Shown here piece by piece: positions 41,730-52,891 of a stretch of DNA of 64,000 nt. This DNA is from Adenophora triphylla var. japonica. Lineage: Eukaryota; Streptophyta; Magnoliopsida; Asterales; Campanulaceae. Location: contig JAFEMH010001240.1 in assembly GCA_022495995.1 (NCBI GenBank), positions 312,001-376,000 of the forward strand. The letters run 5' to 3'. The translations under genes were made by a program, and so were the position numbers. The stretch's first letter is position 1, and each line of letters opens with the position of its first letter. Below the pieces are notes generated by a model. It worked only from the letters and a program-made list of their open reading frames with translations. It was not told where the DNA came from and searched no databases.

Positions 41730-42320
41730 TAGGGCTGTAAATGAGTCGAGTCAAATCGAGCTTTTGAGTTTCGAGCTTGAGCTCGTTTATAAATTATCGA
41801 GGTCGAGCTTTTCTCGAGATCGAGCGTAATTTGACTGTTTGAGATCGAATCGAATTGAGTTTCGAGTTGTTCATGAGCCGTTCGCAAGCTATTTACGGGA
41901 TGCTCGAACTCGAGTTTTAACGAGCCAAATTCAAGGTTGGAATTCTTTTTTGAAAAATCTGAAATTAGACGAGCTCGAATTCGAGTTTAACGAACCGAGT
42001 ACGAGCTTAACGAAGTCGAGTTGAAAAATTAAATATATTAATTTCACACATATATATTATACATATATTTTATGTATATTTATTACAAAAGTAATAATGA
42101 TTCGAGCTTAACGAGTCGAGTCCAAACAATAAATTTCGTGTTAACGAGCTTATCAAGCCGAACTCGAGATAAAGTTATTCGCGAACAAAATTAACGATCT
42201 AAACAAGTTGATCTCGAACGAGTCGATTTCGATCAAAGTTGGTCGAACAAATGAGCCAATCATGAGCCAGCTTGATAACAAAACAAACTTAAAAAGTCAG
42301 ATCGAGCTCGAGCTCGAGTT
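41730..42320. mobile_element. Candidate hAT-type terminus with GAGCTCGAG repeats
   Basis: Starts TAGGGCTGTAAATGAGTCGA, a typical plant hAT-type end, followed by dense CGAGCTT, GAGCTCG and GAGTCGAG words that are self-complementary. The opposite end is not clear; the repeats end near 42320. Confidence 0.4.
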
Positions 42321-42487
42321 CATATGTATAATATCAATTGGCATGTTGAAATATGCACTTGGTGTGCTAAGTGTGTGAAAAGAATTTGGTGGAAAATTTA
42401 TTATGTATGTGTTGAACATGTAATATCAATCAATGTGTTTGGGATATGTTATTTTAGAATTATATGATTATGGGTCAATTATACATA

Positions 42488-42770
42488 CTCCCTCCGTCTC
42501 AGCCCAGTGTACACTTATTTCTCTTTTGATCCGTCTCAATCCAGTGTGAACTATCATAAATGGTATGTCCTTTAATATTTTATATTCTCCCTACCCCACC
42601 CACTCATTAACTCCACTCATTCTCCACCACACAATTTATTCAACCAACCTATTATTTACTCCACTCATTCCCTCTCTTCATTTTCTACTACACATTTTCA
42701 TTATCTTAATAATATTTCTTAATCGGCGTGCCTTTGGTCAATGGTGCACACTTGGGTGGGACGGAGGGAG
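42488..42770. mobile_element. Stowaway-like MITE
   Basis: CTCCCTCCGTCTCAGCCCAG ... CTTGGGTGGGACGGAGGGAG, flanked by TA (42486-42487, 42771-42772), 283 bp, non-coding. Confidence 0.88.
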
Positions 42771-43260
42771 TATATGATTTGAATATGGTTGAGTTTTATA
42801 GTGTTAGTAATGATTTTTTTGTGTGAATTGCACATGTTACTCTGAGTAAGTGACATGGAAATCTATAAATATATAAAACAAGGATAGTGCAAGTTCCCGC
42901 TCAGAAACATCACTATCAGGGGCAAAATTGTCATTACATTGTTTATATTTGCAGTTACTAAAATAGCTAATATGTTGTGTACATAATGATGTTCAACTAA
43001 GGGTATATTATTCATTAGACAGACTTAGAGAATAGATGTTGATTTTGTGTGCATGTGTAAGCCATTTGTTTATTTTAAACTGTAAAAACTTGACAAATGT
43101 TGCTGATGTTGTGTGTATATTATCCATTTGTGTTATTCTTTCTGACAAAATTTGCCAAGTGTATTGATCTACATTCAAATGTTTCTTCCTCTTCTCTTTT
43201 TAACACACACCCACACACACACATGAACACTCACATACATAGGACACACATGGAGTCAGA
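42771..43260. other. AT-rich intergenic sequence
   Basis: No gene. A short (CA)n run is at 43205-43225. Confidence 0.4.
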
Positions 43261-43261
43261 T

Positions 43262-43865
43262 TTAAAAGTAAAAAGAGAAGAAAAAGAAGAAGATTCGTCG
43301 TCCAACTCGAATTTGTTTATGCCACGGATGTGTCCTCTTCGCACGGTTCATGTACCGCCACCGACGGTGTAGCGTGAGGTCGTGGGACGACGTGTTAGGG
43401 TTGGAGAAGAGCCGGTTGAGAACAAGGGAGTAGATGGTGAAGACGTCGGAAAGGGACAGGTAGTGAACGAGGGAAGTGGGTTTTGTTACCGGATCTAAAC
43501 GGGGACAGAGAAAGGGAGGCATTATGTTGCTATCCTAGGCCGGCAGTGGGTAGAGTAGTAGTAGATGTGGGTTTGCAGTTCGGGTGGTAGGGAGTCGGCG
43601 TCGGAGTATTGGGGCGGTAATGGGGAAGAGGCAACTCGAAATTGGTGTTGTGGTGGGGCGGAGAGAAGGGGAAGTGGGTGGTGGGTGGGGGAGATGAAAG
43701 AAGAAGAAGAAGAAGAGGGAGAGTTAGAGAGAGAAAGAAAGAGAAAGAAAGAGAGTATAAAAATTTTAATTGAAATGGGAGACTGAGACGTTTGGGGATT
43801 GGAAGAGAAGAGGCATGGGAAAATGAAAGGTTGTTTGTGGAGTACAGCTCATTTGAGCTTTCCAA
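43262..43865 (-). other. Unrecognised minus-strand open frames
   Basis: Two adjacent minus-strand frames. 43530-43865 (111 residues) has a hydrophobic Ser/Leu stretch (FLYSLSFSFFLSLTLPLLLL) and then a Pro-rich segment (SPPPTTHFPFSPPHH), like a secreted or membrane protein N-terminus. 43262-43522 (86 residues) follows in another frame without known motifs. The region is GC-richer than its surroundings. It may be a decayed gene fragment or chance; I assign no function. Confidence 0.25.
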
Positions 43866-44709
43866 TTTTTATTTTTATTTTTTTACTTTTTGTTCTTTTC
43901 AAATTAGCAATTAATTAGAGAGATAGAGAAAGGAAAGTGAAATTCTTGGGTGATTGATCACATGATCCGTCCTCTCCTATCTCCCCCTCCACACCATTTT
44001 TCTTTTTTTTTTTATTAAAATGAGAGAAAAGTTGTAGTAAGAAAGGTAAAAAATATTATAAAAAAAAATAGAATGTCTTCTCCATCTTTCTTCATTTTTC
44101 AAATATTAACTCCTATCCAAAATTAAATTCATAAATATATTATTAAAAATTTAATATATGAATATATATAGTTATAAGATTTTTTTTTGTAAAACATATT
44201 AGTCTCTATGTTAAAACGGTAAAAGTACAAATAAAAAAATTGGAAGGTATAATAAGTGAGCCAAAATTGGGGACATGATTGATCGAAATTTAAGCTTTCA
44301 TAAACCCAAATTATTGGAGGTAGTTATTAGGGTTGAAAAAGTTTATGCATTGTTTTTAATTTTTGTAAATATATGGGTGACTCCAAGAGCTTATTTTACA
44401 ATTCGATTTGGTTAATATAACACAATTTCATATAAATTAACAAAATATTTTATATATTTAAAAATAATAGCAATATTTTATTAATAATATGGTATACAAT
44501 TAAATTGCACCTTTTCATCGTAATATAATTAATATTTTTCTTTCAAAACAAAAGGTTATTAATATTTTTAAGTTTGAGTAAAAACTAGATTTATTTTCAA
44601 TAAAAAATAATTTTAGTATTTCTATATTTTTTCCAATGAAAGTATGACATTTTTATTGAGAGAATTTTAGTATACCAATTAGATTGAATAGAATATAACA
44701 AAATTTATA
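43866..44709. other. AT-rich intergenic sequence
   Basis: Over 800 bp of AT-rich DNA with A- and T-runs and no gene. Confidence 0.5.
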
Positions 44710-44976
44710 CTCCCTCCGTCCCATAGAACATTACACGTTTACTATTGAGAACGGAAAATAAGGAATAATGTTATTAAAGTAGGTGTTGTGAGTGGGAGGA
44801 GAGAGAATGAGTGGAGAGAATAGTAAATTATAATGGTGTTGTGAGTATTAAAATAATGTAGGAGAGAGAATGAGTGGAGAGAATAGTGATTTAAGGTTTC
44901 CTTTTTAGGAAAGTGGGACTTTAAAGAGGGACGCCCAAAATAGCAAAAGGGGTAATGTTCTATGGGACGGAGGGAG
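44710..44976. mobile_element. Stowaway-like MITE
   Basis: CTCCCTCCGTCCCATAGAAC with matching right end GTTCTATGGGACGGAGGGAG, a perfect 20-bp inverted repeat, flanked by TA (44708-44709, 44977-44978). 267 bp. The perfect ends suggest the youngest MITE here. Confidence 0.92.
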
Positions 44977-44978
44977 TA

Positions 44979-45840
44979 CATAATATGAACGGATAATTAT
45001 TTTACATCCATTAGTAATACTTTCAATATCATAAATTTATAATTCTTATTAATAATCAAAATAGGTGATTTTCAAAGGTATAATCATAATAGAAATTCTC
45101 CATTAGATAGTTCTCCTTTTATTTTATTTAAATTGATCACTATTAATTAAGGACAATTATTAGGAAAGATTAATTGGATAGGATTTCATTTAGGATCATT
45201 GTAAAAATTGCAATTATTTTGAAACTTTTTATATGAGTAGTACGACCAATATTACAAAATATTCTATTTTTGATAGGAATGAAGGAGTATAAGATTTTTA
45301 AAAAAAATGTGAAGAAGAAATAATTCACTTAGTTACAAAAGACATATATTTTGAGTAACATTTTTTCCAGGTTATAAACAAAAGTATCATCTAACTATTC
45401 ATTCTAATTATTAATTGTCTATAAATATATATTTTTTTTCTTTTTTACATTACTAATTGTCTGTAACTATTCATTCTAAATATCAATATAGTTGGGCGAG
45501 GGTTTTTTTCTTCCAAAGAAATCCCAACACGGATAATTAGCGTTTTTGCACGGGATATATTTTTCTTCCAAAGGAATCCCTAAATTATCTTTTTTTTTTT
45601 TTTTTTTTTCTGGAAGCAAAATTATCTTAATGACCAGGATCTTCAAATTAGAAGAAGGTAAGGTTATAGATTATGTGAAATTGTGATCTCTTTAGAATTA
45701 CATTTAAACATTTCTTCTATTGAGCTTATCTTGAAAGAGACATTTTTTTGTCCAGAGATTTGGTGCGACCGCCCCCTAGGCAGTTTGGGCGGGTTGGACA
45801 TGGATGGTCTGGGATTATCATATTAGGGCGGTTTAGATGC
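44979..45840. other. AT-rich intergenic sequence
   Basis: No gene seen. A long T-run lies at 45590-45610. Confidence 0.45.
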
Positions 45841-45985
45841 GATTTGGGCTGGTGCGGTTTGCCTCGGGTGCGTTTTGCCTCTGGTGCGGTTTTGGTCCTG
45901 GTGCGATTTTTGGTGCAGTTTGGCTCTGGTGAGATTTTTGGCTCTGGTGCGGTTTTGGACCTCTGGTGCGGTTTGGTGGATCAGG
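45841..45985 (+). repeat. Degenerate minisatellite of GGTGCGGTTTTGG units
   Basis: About seven units of 17-25 bp with the core CTSTGGTGCGGTTTTGGYCC. A 99-residue open frame across it (45748-46047) only reflects the repeat. Confidence 0.6.
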
Positions 45986-46182
45986 CGATTTTGGATTGGG
46001 TTGAATTTCTATATATTTTTACTTTGATTTTACTTAGCTTGCACTGATAAGCAAGTAAGGTTGATAGTTAGGTGTTTTTTTGGGTTTAGAGTTGGGCAAA
46101 CTTTTATTCCCGCTCATTGATGTAACTCTTATTTATATCTCTAATTCCTTTTTTATTTGTTTAGATTTCCATATGTTATGTG

Positions 46183-46220
46183 TTAGCAATTATCGATGCA
46201 TCGCACGGGAGTAATGCTAG
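46183..46220 (+). mobile_element. Probable Helitron 3' end
   Basis: ATCGATGCATCGCACGGGAG is followed by TAATG, CTAG and then T. A GC-rich hairpin-like segment about 10 bp before CTRR next to a host T is the Helitron terminus plan; the left hairpin arm is partly decayed. The 5' end (TC...) is not identified. Confidence 0.4.
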
Positions 46221-46607
46221 TAAGTTTAAAATGTTGTAAAAATGGTTGTGAAATGTGGTGGAATTAGTGTTGGGTTGAATTGACAAAATTATGACGCAAT
46301 TATGTATGAGTGATTTGTATTATGTTGATTTTTTATGGTAATTTAGTAAGTTTTTTAAAAAACAATTATGAGATAAACGTTGTTCGTTTTTCTCTAAGTA
46401 AAATTTAGTCTGATAGGCGTGATCATGCTCAAATTAAAAAAATCTTTTGTCTTTTGCTTCATGGTGTAGTTTGGTCAAAATTTTCAAATTTTTTTCTCAA
46501 TGGTCCCTAAAATTTTAATTTATAATTTTTAATGCTTATATCTATATCGAGTTTCAATGGATATAATTAATATTTAAAACATGTGAAATAATGAATTACA
46601 AAGTTTG

Positions 46608-46940
46608 ACTGTGGGAGGGGGGTTGATGGTGGGTGGGTGGGTGGGGGTGGCGAGGATTGTTAAAAAAATATTTTAATATGAATAAAAAAAATTGTTTGAG
46701 AGTGGAGGAGTTGTTAAAATATAATTTTAAAATGAATAAAAAAACATTTTTTGATCTTAAGGTGGTGGTGGGAGTGGGGATTTGTTAAAAATAAATTTAA
46801 AATAATTTTTTTTACCTGACCCGGGGGGGGATGGTGGTGGTGAGGGGGGGGGGGAGAATTGTAAAAAATAATTTTAATATAAATAATTTTTTTATGAGGG
46901 GATGGGGGTAGGGGGTGGTTGATCTACGGTGGATATCGTG
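46608..46940. repeat. Alternating G-rich / AT-rich tandem units
   Basis: Four units of about 75-110 bp, each with a G-block (GGTGGGTGGGTGGGTGGGGG at 46627; GAGTGGAGGAG; GGTGGTGGTGGGAGTGGGG; GGTGGTGGTGAGGGGGGGGGGG) followed by TTGTTAAAAA-TA-TTTTAA-TATGAATAAAAAAA. The G-blocks meet the G3N1-7 pattern for quadruplexes at the first and last units. Confidence 0.65.
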
Positions 46941-47295
46941 GGGTGTATGGAAAATGAGGTGTGTGTAAGGCTGTTACCATTTTTTTTAAAAATGTTTTAA
47001 TTAGGAAAAATTCGTAAGTCCTTTTAATTAGAAAAGTGGAAAAAATATTTTCTACATTTTTCGGTGATTATCAAACACCGAAAAATGAGAAAAACGTTTT
47101 TTGTAAAACATTTTCCCCCGAACAAGTGAAAACATTTTGTATTGAAGGAAAATCGAGATTAAGAACATTTTTTTTTTTTATTCTCTGAAGGTGATATAAT
47201 TGTTTGAGCAAGATAACTCTTCAAGCGACAAATAATTGGGTAATTTTTTTAGTAATTTTGTATTATATAGAATATAGTTTAGATAATTGTTTGAG
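46941..47295. other. AT-rich intergenic sequence
   Basis: No gene. A CATTTTTCGGTG/CACCGAAAAATG inverted repeat (47057-47088) can form a hairpin. Confidence 0.4.
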
Positions 47296-47446
47296 TAGGT
47301 TTTGGGAGAAACTAGTTTCTTCCTAACATTATAAAAAGTCTTGTTTTAAAAATTGAAACAAAGGCACGTACAATTTTTTTTTTTAAATAAAAAACAAGAC
47401 TTTTTATAATATTTGGGGAAACTAGTTTCCCCCAAAATTTTCTGTA
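47296..47446. mobile_element. Fold-back MITE, copy 2
   Basis: TAGGTTTTGGGAGAAACTAG at the left and AACTAGTTTCCCCCAAAATT at the right pair as inverted repeats, with ATTATAAAAAGTC and GACTTTTTATAAT as inner arms. It shares ends and length with 39041-39189. Confidence 0.6.
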
Positions 47447-47733
47447 ATTGTTTAGTATTTTCGTAATATTTAGTTTAGGACTTTAGATTTTTTTGTTTTC
47501 AATATTGTAATTTGAATCTTGACATATAGGCTTCTAAATGTCCCCTTTTTAACTATAAAAGAGTAAAATTAGTTGTCATAAATTTTACCTCAAAAACAGC
47601 TAAAAAAAATTCTGCTAAAAATTGTTTAAAATAAACAGTTTAAAAATCTGTTAAATAAAAATAAACTGGATGAATCGCAAATCATACTTACACGGTTCTA
47701 GCGGTATGGGATTTCGATGAACCGTGAACTGTC

Positions 47734-48178
47734 TATTAGCATAAATTAATATGCTAGACCATAAATCAGAGGTAGGAAATGCAGCGGAAGTATAAAATTA
47801 AAATGAACTAACCTCCGATTATTGATTCAAGCAACTATATTTAGTGCTTCTTCGTCTTGAGAACTTCTATAGTCTCTCCCTCTTCTAGGTTTGATGGTGC
47901 TAGAAAATGTGTGAATTGAGATAACTCTAGGACCCAAGAATGCCTCTATTTATAGGCTTTGTCCATCACAAAGTCAATCAATCAATCTCATAAATTGTGG
48001 GATTAATTTGGACTAATTGATTTATTCTCATAATATTACTTTGACCAATATTTTATTGGTGTAGTTATGGAAATCAAATTAATCATCATTAATGATTTGG
48101 GCCAATTAATGATATCTTTATTTTGCAATTACTTGATACCAAAGAATTTCCTTATACCAAAATAGAGAATATCTTACA
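47734..48178 (-). repeat. 3' LTR of element F
   Basis: Starts TATTAGCATAAATT (the expected TG is now TA) and ends ATATCTTACA, followed by TTTTCCCACTT, the complement of the polypurine tract. Confidence 0.88.
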
Positions 48179-48566
48179 TTTTCCCACTTCGTCCAAACAT
48201 CATCAATATCACAATAAGAGACAAAACACAAGGATCATGGCAATAGGTACTCTTAGTTCGAATATTATCTTCCATGTATCATAATATGTTATGTATCTTA
48301 ACAATAGTCCATTTAACTAGATGAATAAACCCCATGTTTATTCTAGGTTCAAACTAAAATGATATTTTTCCAAAACTGAAGGTGTACACGAAACAAAATG
48401 AGAAAATATCACAACTGAAATAGAATTTCATTATTAATGACAATGGTTCATACAACAAAATTAAACTAGAGAACCAAGTCCCATTCTATCCACATGATCC
48501 TTAAATTTAAACGGTGGCATGCCTTTAGTTAAAGGATCGGCAATCATTAATTCAGCGTTAACGTGC

Positions 48567-49241
48567 TCAATGACATTGATTTATCTTTAACACATTTTTT
48601 TTTATGGCTAAGTACTTAATGTCGATGTGTTTTGTTCGACTACCACTTTTGTTGTTTTTAGCCATAAAGACTGCTGCTGAATTGTCACAAAATATCTTTA
48701 ATGGCCTAGAAATTGAATCCACAATTCTAATCCCGGAGATGAAACTCTTCAACCAAACACCATGCGAGGTTACCTCAAAACAAGAAACGAACTCCGCTTC
48801 CATAGTGGAAGTAGCAGTTAGAGTCTGCTTTGCGCTTCTCCAAGATATAGCTCCGCCATCAATCATGAAAATGTAACCAGACGTTGATTTTCACGAATCA
48901 ACACATCTAGCAAAGTCTGAATCTGAGTAGCCAACAACTTCCAGATTATCATTCTGTCTATACGTAAGCATGTAGTCCTTTGTCCCTTGAAGGTACCTTA
49001 ACACCTTCTTCACAGCTTTCCAATGGTCCATACGTGGATTACTCTGATACCTCCCTAACATTCCCACAACAAATGCAATGTCAGGTCTTGTGCAGACTTG
49101 AGCATACATTAAGCTCCCAACAGCCGAAGCATATGGAATGTTCTTCATTTGTTCCCTTTCAAAGTCATTTTTAGGACTTTGGTCCAAGCTAAGCTTGTCA
49201 CCCTTCACGATGGGAGCTACACTTGGTGAACAATTTTTCAT
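48567..49241 (-). pseudogene. RNase H of element F
   Basis: Two open pieces separated by a stop. 48891-49241 has YASAVGSLMYAQVCTRPDIA and GYSDSDFARC. 48567-48866 has [40 protein letters not shown] and KHIDIKYL. The catalytic Asp (YSDSDFA), Glu (MEAEF) and Asp (CDNSAA) are present. RNase H removes the RNA strand during reverse transcription. Confidence 0.85.
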
Positions 49242-49277
49242 CCAAAATCTCTCTTACACTTTATTAATATAGGCTTC

Positions 49278-50072
49278 CTATGATAGACCTAAAGTACCTT
49301 TAAGTCTATCTCTATGTATCTTTATGCCAATGACATAAGACGCATCACCCATATCCTTCATTTCAAAACTTTTAGAGAGAAATTGTTTCACCTCATATAG
49401 CAAACCCTTATCAATGGCTGCTAGTAGAATATCCACATATAGGATAAGAAAACATATTTTACTCCCGCTGACCTTCTGGTATATACATTGATCCATAATG
49501 TTCTCAACAAATCCAAATGAAGAGATAACATTATGGAACTTCAAATACCACTGACGGGAGGCTTGTTTCAACCCATATATAGATTTCTTAAGATTGCAAA
49601 TCAATTGCTCACCATCACTAGAGGAGAATTCTTCTGGTTGTTTCATATACTCCTCTTCCTCTATATCTCAATTGAGAAATGTTGTTTTCACATCCATTTG
49701 TTGCAACTCCAAGTTAAAATGTGTAACCAATGCCATGATAATACGAAATGAATCCTTTTTAGAAACTGGAGAAAAAGTTTCCTCGTAGTCGATTCCTTCC
49801 CTTTGAGTGAATCCTTTAACAACGAGTCTTGCTTTATATCTCTCAATGTTGCCTAATGAATCCTTCTTTATTTTAAAGACCCATTTACATCCAATGGCTT
49901 TTGCACCATTGGGCAACTTGACAAGATCCCAGACATCGTTAGATTTCATAGAATTCATTTCATCTATCATAGCATCATGCCATAGATTAGATTCCTTAGA
50001 ATCCATGGCTTGTGAAAACGATTTAGGATCATTTTTGGCTCCAATATTATAGTCCATTTCTTGTAGATACAT
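49278..50072 (-). pseudogene. Reverse transcriptase of element F, one catalytic Asp lost
   Basis: 49668-50072 holds NGAKAIGCKWVFKIKKDSLG, RYKARLVVKGFTQREGIDY, ETFSPVSKKDSFR and QQMDVKTTFLN. 49278-49646 holds SIYGLKQASRQWYLKF, CFLILYVDILLAAIDKGL and FEMKDMGDASYVIGIKI. The catalytic YVDD is reduced to YVD by the loss of one codon, which should abolish activity. A frame break joins the two pieces at about 49660. Confidence 0.85.
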
Positions 50073-51232
50073 AATATAGTCATCTGAATTGCTGACTTTC
50101 TCTCCCTTGTAGATCTTCTTAATGTTGGTTCAACATTTTCTTGGGGATCATGTTGTTCAGCTTGTTGTTCAAAAATTTCTAGATTTTCTTGAACAACTTG
50201 ATCTACATGATTATTGTCAGCAGTTTGTGGAATTTCAATGACAAGTTGTTCAACACTCGTTTGATCTAAAGGAGTATTGTGATTGACAACCAATCTATCA
50301 ACTGATGTCGAAGGTTGATCATTTTCAGAGATTATACTCTCCAATTGATCACTCCCACTGATTAAGTCATTCTCAAGAAATTTGGCATTCCTTGATTCCA
50401 CAATTCTATTGCTGTGAGATGGACAGTAGAATTTGTATCCCTTAGACCTTTCGGCATATCCAATGAAATAGCCACTAATGATCTTTGGGTTAAGCTTCTT
50501 TTCTTGTGGGTTATAAATTCTTACTTCAGACGGGCATCCCCAAACGTGCATATGTCTCAAACTTGGTTTCCAACCTTTCCATAGTTCAAATGGTGTCTTT
50601 GGGACAACCTTGGTTGGATCTCGGTTTAATATATACATTGTCGTCTTAAGAGCCTCAACCCATAGGGATTTAGGAAACTAGGTATCGCCATGCATACTCC
50701 TTACCATTTCCATTAAAGTCCGGTTTCTTCTTTCTGCCACACCATTCTGACTTGGCATGACAGGCATGGTGAGTTGAGGAACTATTCCTTGCTCTTGAAG
50801 AAACTTTGCAAATGGACCTGGTGCTTGTCCATACTCTGTGTATCTACCATAATATTCACCACCTATATCTGATCTCACGTTTTTAATTTGTTTTCCTAAT
50901 TGTTTCTCTACTTCGGCCTTAAAATTTTTAAAAGCATTTAATGCTTCGTCCTTAGTATGAAGCAAGTAGAGATACATGTAACATGAGTAATCATCAATAA
51001 AAGTGACGAAATATTTTGGATCATAAGCGTCCATGTCTGGACAACAAATATTTGTATGTATGATCTCTAATAGATTTGCACTCCTTTTGGTACCTTTCTT
51101 CTCGGACTTGTCGGTCGGCTTTCCCTTAATGCATTCCACATAAGTGCCAAAATCAGTAAAGTCTAAAGTACTTAGTACTCCATCATTTACTAATCTTTTA
51201 ATTCTTTCTAAGGAGATATGTCGCCACAGCAA
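49967..51232 (-). pseudogene. Integrase of element F
   Basis: 50678-51232 (184 residues) begins LWRHISLERIKRLVNDG, part of the finger region, then has VTFIDDYSCYMYLYLL (first Asp), VRSDIGGEYYGRYTEYG (second Asp; usually SDNGGE or SDRGGE) and SQNGVAERRNRTL (Glu). 49967-50638 continues with YILNRDPTKVVPKTPFELWK, WGCPSEVRIYNP and the acidic/Gln-rich linker towards RT. It is separated from its own pre-integrase sequence by the inverted copy. Confidence 0.85.
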
Positions 51233-52876
51233 CTTTAAGTATTTAAATTATGTATTAAGTTAATGATCACATTTTATAGAGAGGACATTTATTTGTAATT
51301 GATTGTACTTAATGTTATAAATTTATCCTACATGAATTTTATGACATTTAATATAATTAATTAGGATAGGATATCAAATTATATTTCTTAATTTACCCAC
51401 ATGAATTAAGAAAATGAACATAATTTGATAGTTTTATCATAAAGCTATATGAATCTTATGAATTAAAACTTTAACCCACAGGTAGGTTTTATGTCACTAG
51501 ATTCATCAATAATGTTTTACATTGGTAAAACATTATTTATATGTATTAGTCTCAAATTTCAAGTGATAAGTGTGTATGTCAATATTTATGCAACTATGCA
51601 ACCTGTGAATTACTCTGACAATGATATTCCCGAACTCAAAGGCGATGGTTACAAGTTATGTAAGGAAAAAGTTCTCCTTCATTTAGGGTGCATTGACATT
51701 GACTATGCTATTAGGAAAGACAAGCCTATTATTACCGATGTTAGCTCTACAAATGATTTGGTTGTTAATGAACTATGGGATCGATCTAATCGCCTTAGTG
51801 TTATGTTCATTAAGACCAAACTTTCTGCTAGCATTCGAGGTAGTGTCGAACAGCATAGTGATGTCAAAGCCTTGTTGAAAGCTCTTGATGAGCAATTTGT
51901 CACTTCAGATAAGGCACTTGCTAGCACCCTAATAATGAAGCTCTCATCCTTAAGGCTCACTAGTGTAAGGGGTGTGCGTGGTCACATTATGCAGATGAGG
52001 GACATTGCGACTCAATTGAAAACTCTTGAGGTTGAAATGTATGACACTTTCCTTGTGCACTACATACTGAACTCTCTTCCACAATAATATGGACCCTTCA
52101 AGATCTCTTACAATACACATAAGGATAAGTGGTCAATTAATGAACTTTTGACCATGTGTGTTCAAGAGGAGGGAAGGTTGGTGATGGAAATGGGTGAAAG
52201 TGCTATGTTGGCTACACAAGACCAAAGCAAAGGAAAGAATCAGAAACAAGCTAAGCAAGATGGGAAAGGTAAAATACCTCCCCAAGGTGGAATCAAGAAG
52301 GAAAACAAGTGTTTCTTCTGTAAAAATAAGGGACACATGAAAAAAGATTGCACCAAGTTTCAGAACTGGCTTGTGAAGAAAGGTAAACCAATCTCATTAG
52401 TTTGTTATGAATCTAATATGGTTGATGTTAATCATAATACATAGTGGATTGATTCTGGTGCTACAATCCATATTTTGAATACCTTGCAGGGTATGCAAAA
52501 CCTAAGGAAACCAGTGAGAAGTGAGCAATGAATCTTATTAAGAAACAAGAGCAGCTCATATGTGGAAGCTATTGGAACATGCAATTTAGTATTAATTAAT
52601 GATTATGTTTTAAATTTAGAAAAGACCTTTTATATTCCAAGTTTTTCCAGAAATTTGATTTCAGTTTCAAGACTAATACCTTTGGGTTACTCCTTTATGT
52701 TTTCGGAGAATAATTTCAGTTAATTTTATAAATCTGATCTTGTTGGAAATGGTTATTTGTCTGATGGTCTTTTCTCTATTAATTTACAACATAATGTCAT
52801 TAATAATGTTATGGATGTTCACACTGGTATGAAACATTGTATTATGAATGAAGATTCCTCTACATTGTGGCATCGG
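51223..52876 (+). repeat. Left arm of the palindrome in element F: inverted leader-gag-protease copy
   Basis: Plus-strand gag (51491-52087) with NELWDRSNRLSVMFIKTKLS and TQLKTLEVEMYDTFLVHYIL, then the zinc knuckle CFFCKNKGHMKKDCTKFQNW (52310-52370), the protease word WIDSGATIHILN after a stop (52443), and pre-integrase sequence ending TLWHR. Every part matches the reverse complement of 52892-54471. This arm retains a 23-residue segment (LCKEKVLLHLGCIDIDYAIR) missing from the other arm. Stops at 52088, 52443 and 52528 break it. Confidence 0.9.
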
Positions 52877-52891
52877 TGATTAGACATATCT

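Noticed and set aside
43262..43865. Confident host gene
   Set aside because: The two frames are not joined by clear splice sites, and neither has a known domain; kept only as an unrecognised region.
45748..46047. 99-residue plus-strand frame
   Set aside because: Explained by the minisatellite; low complexity and no start context.
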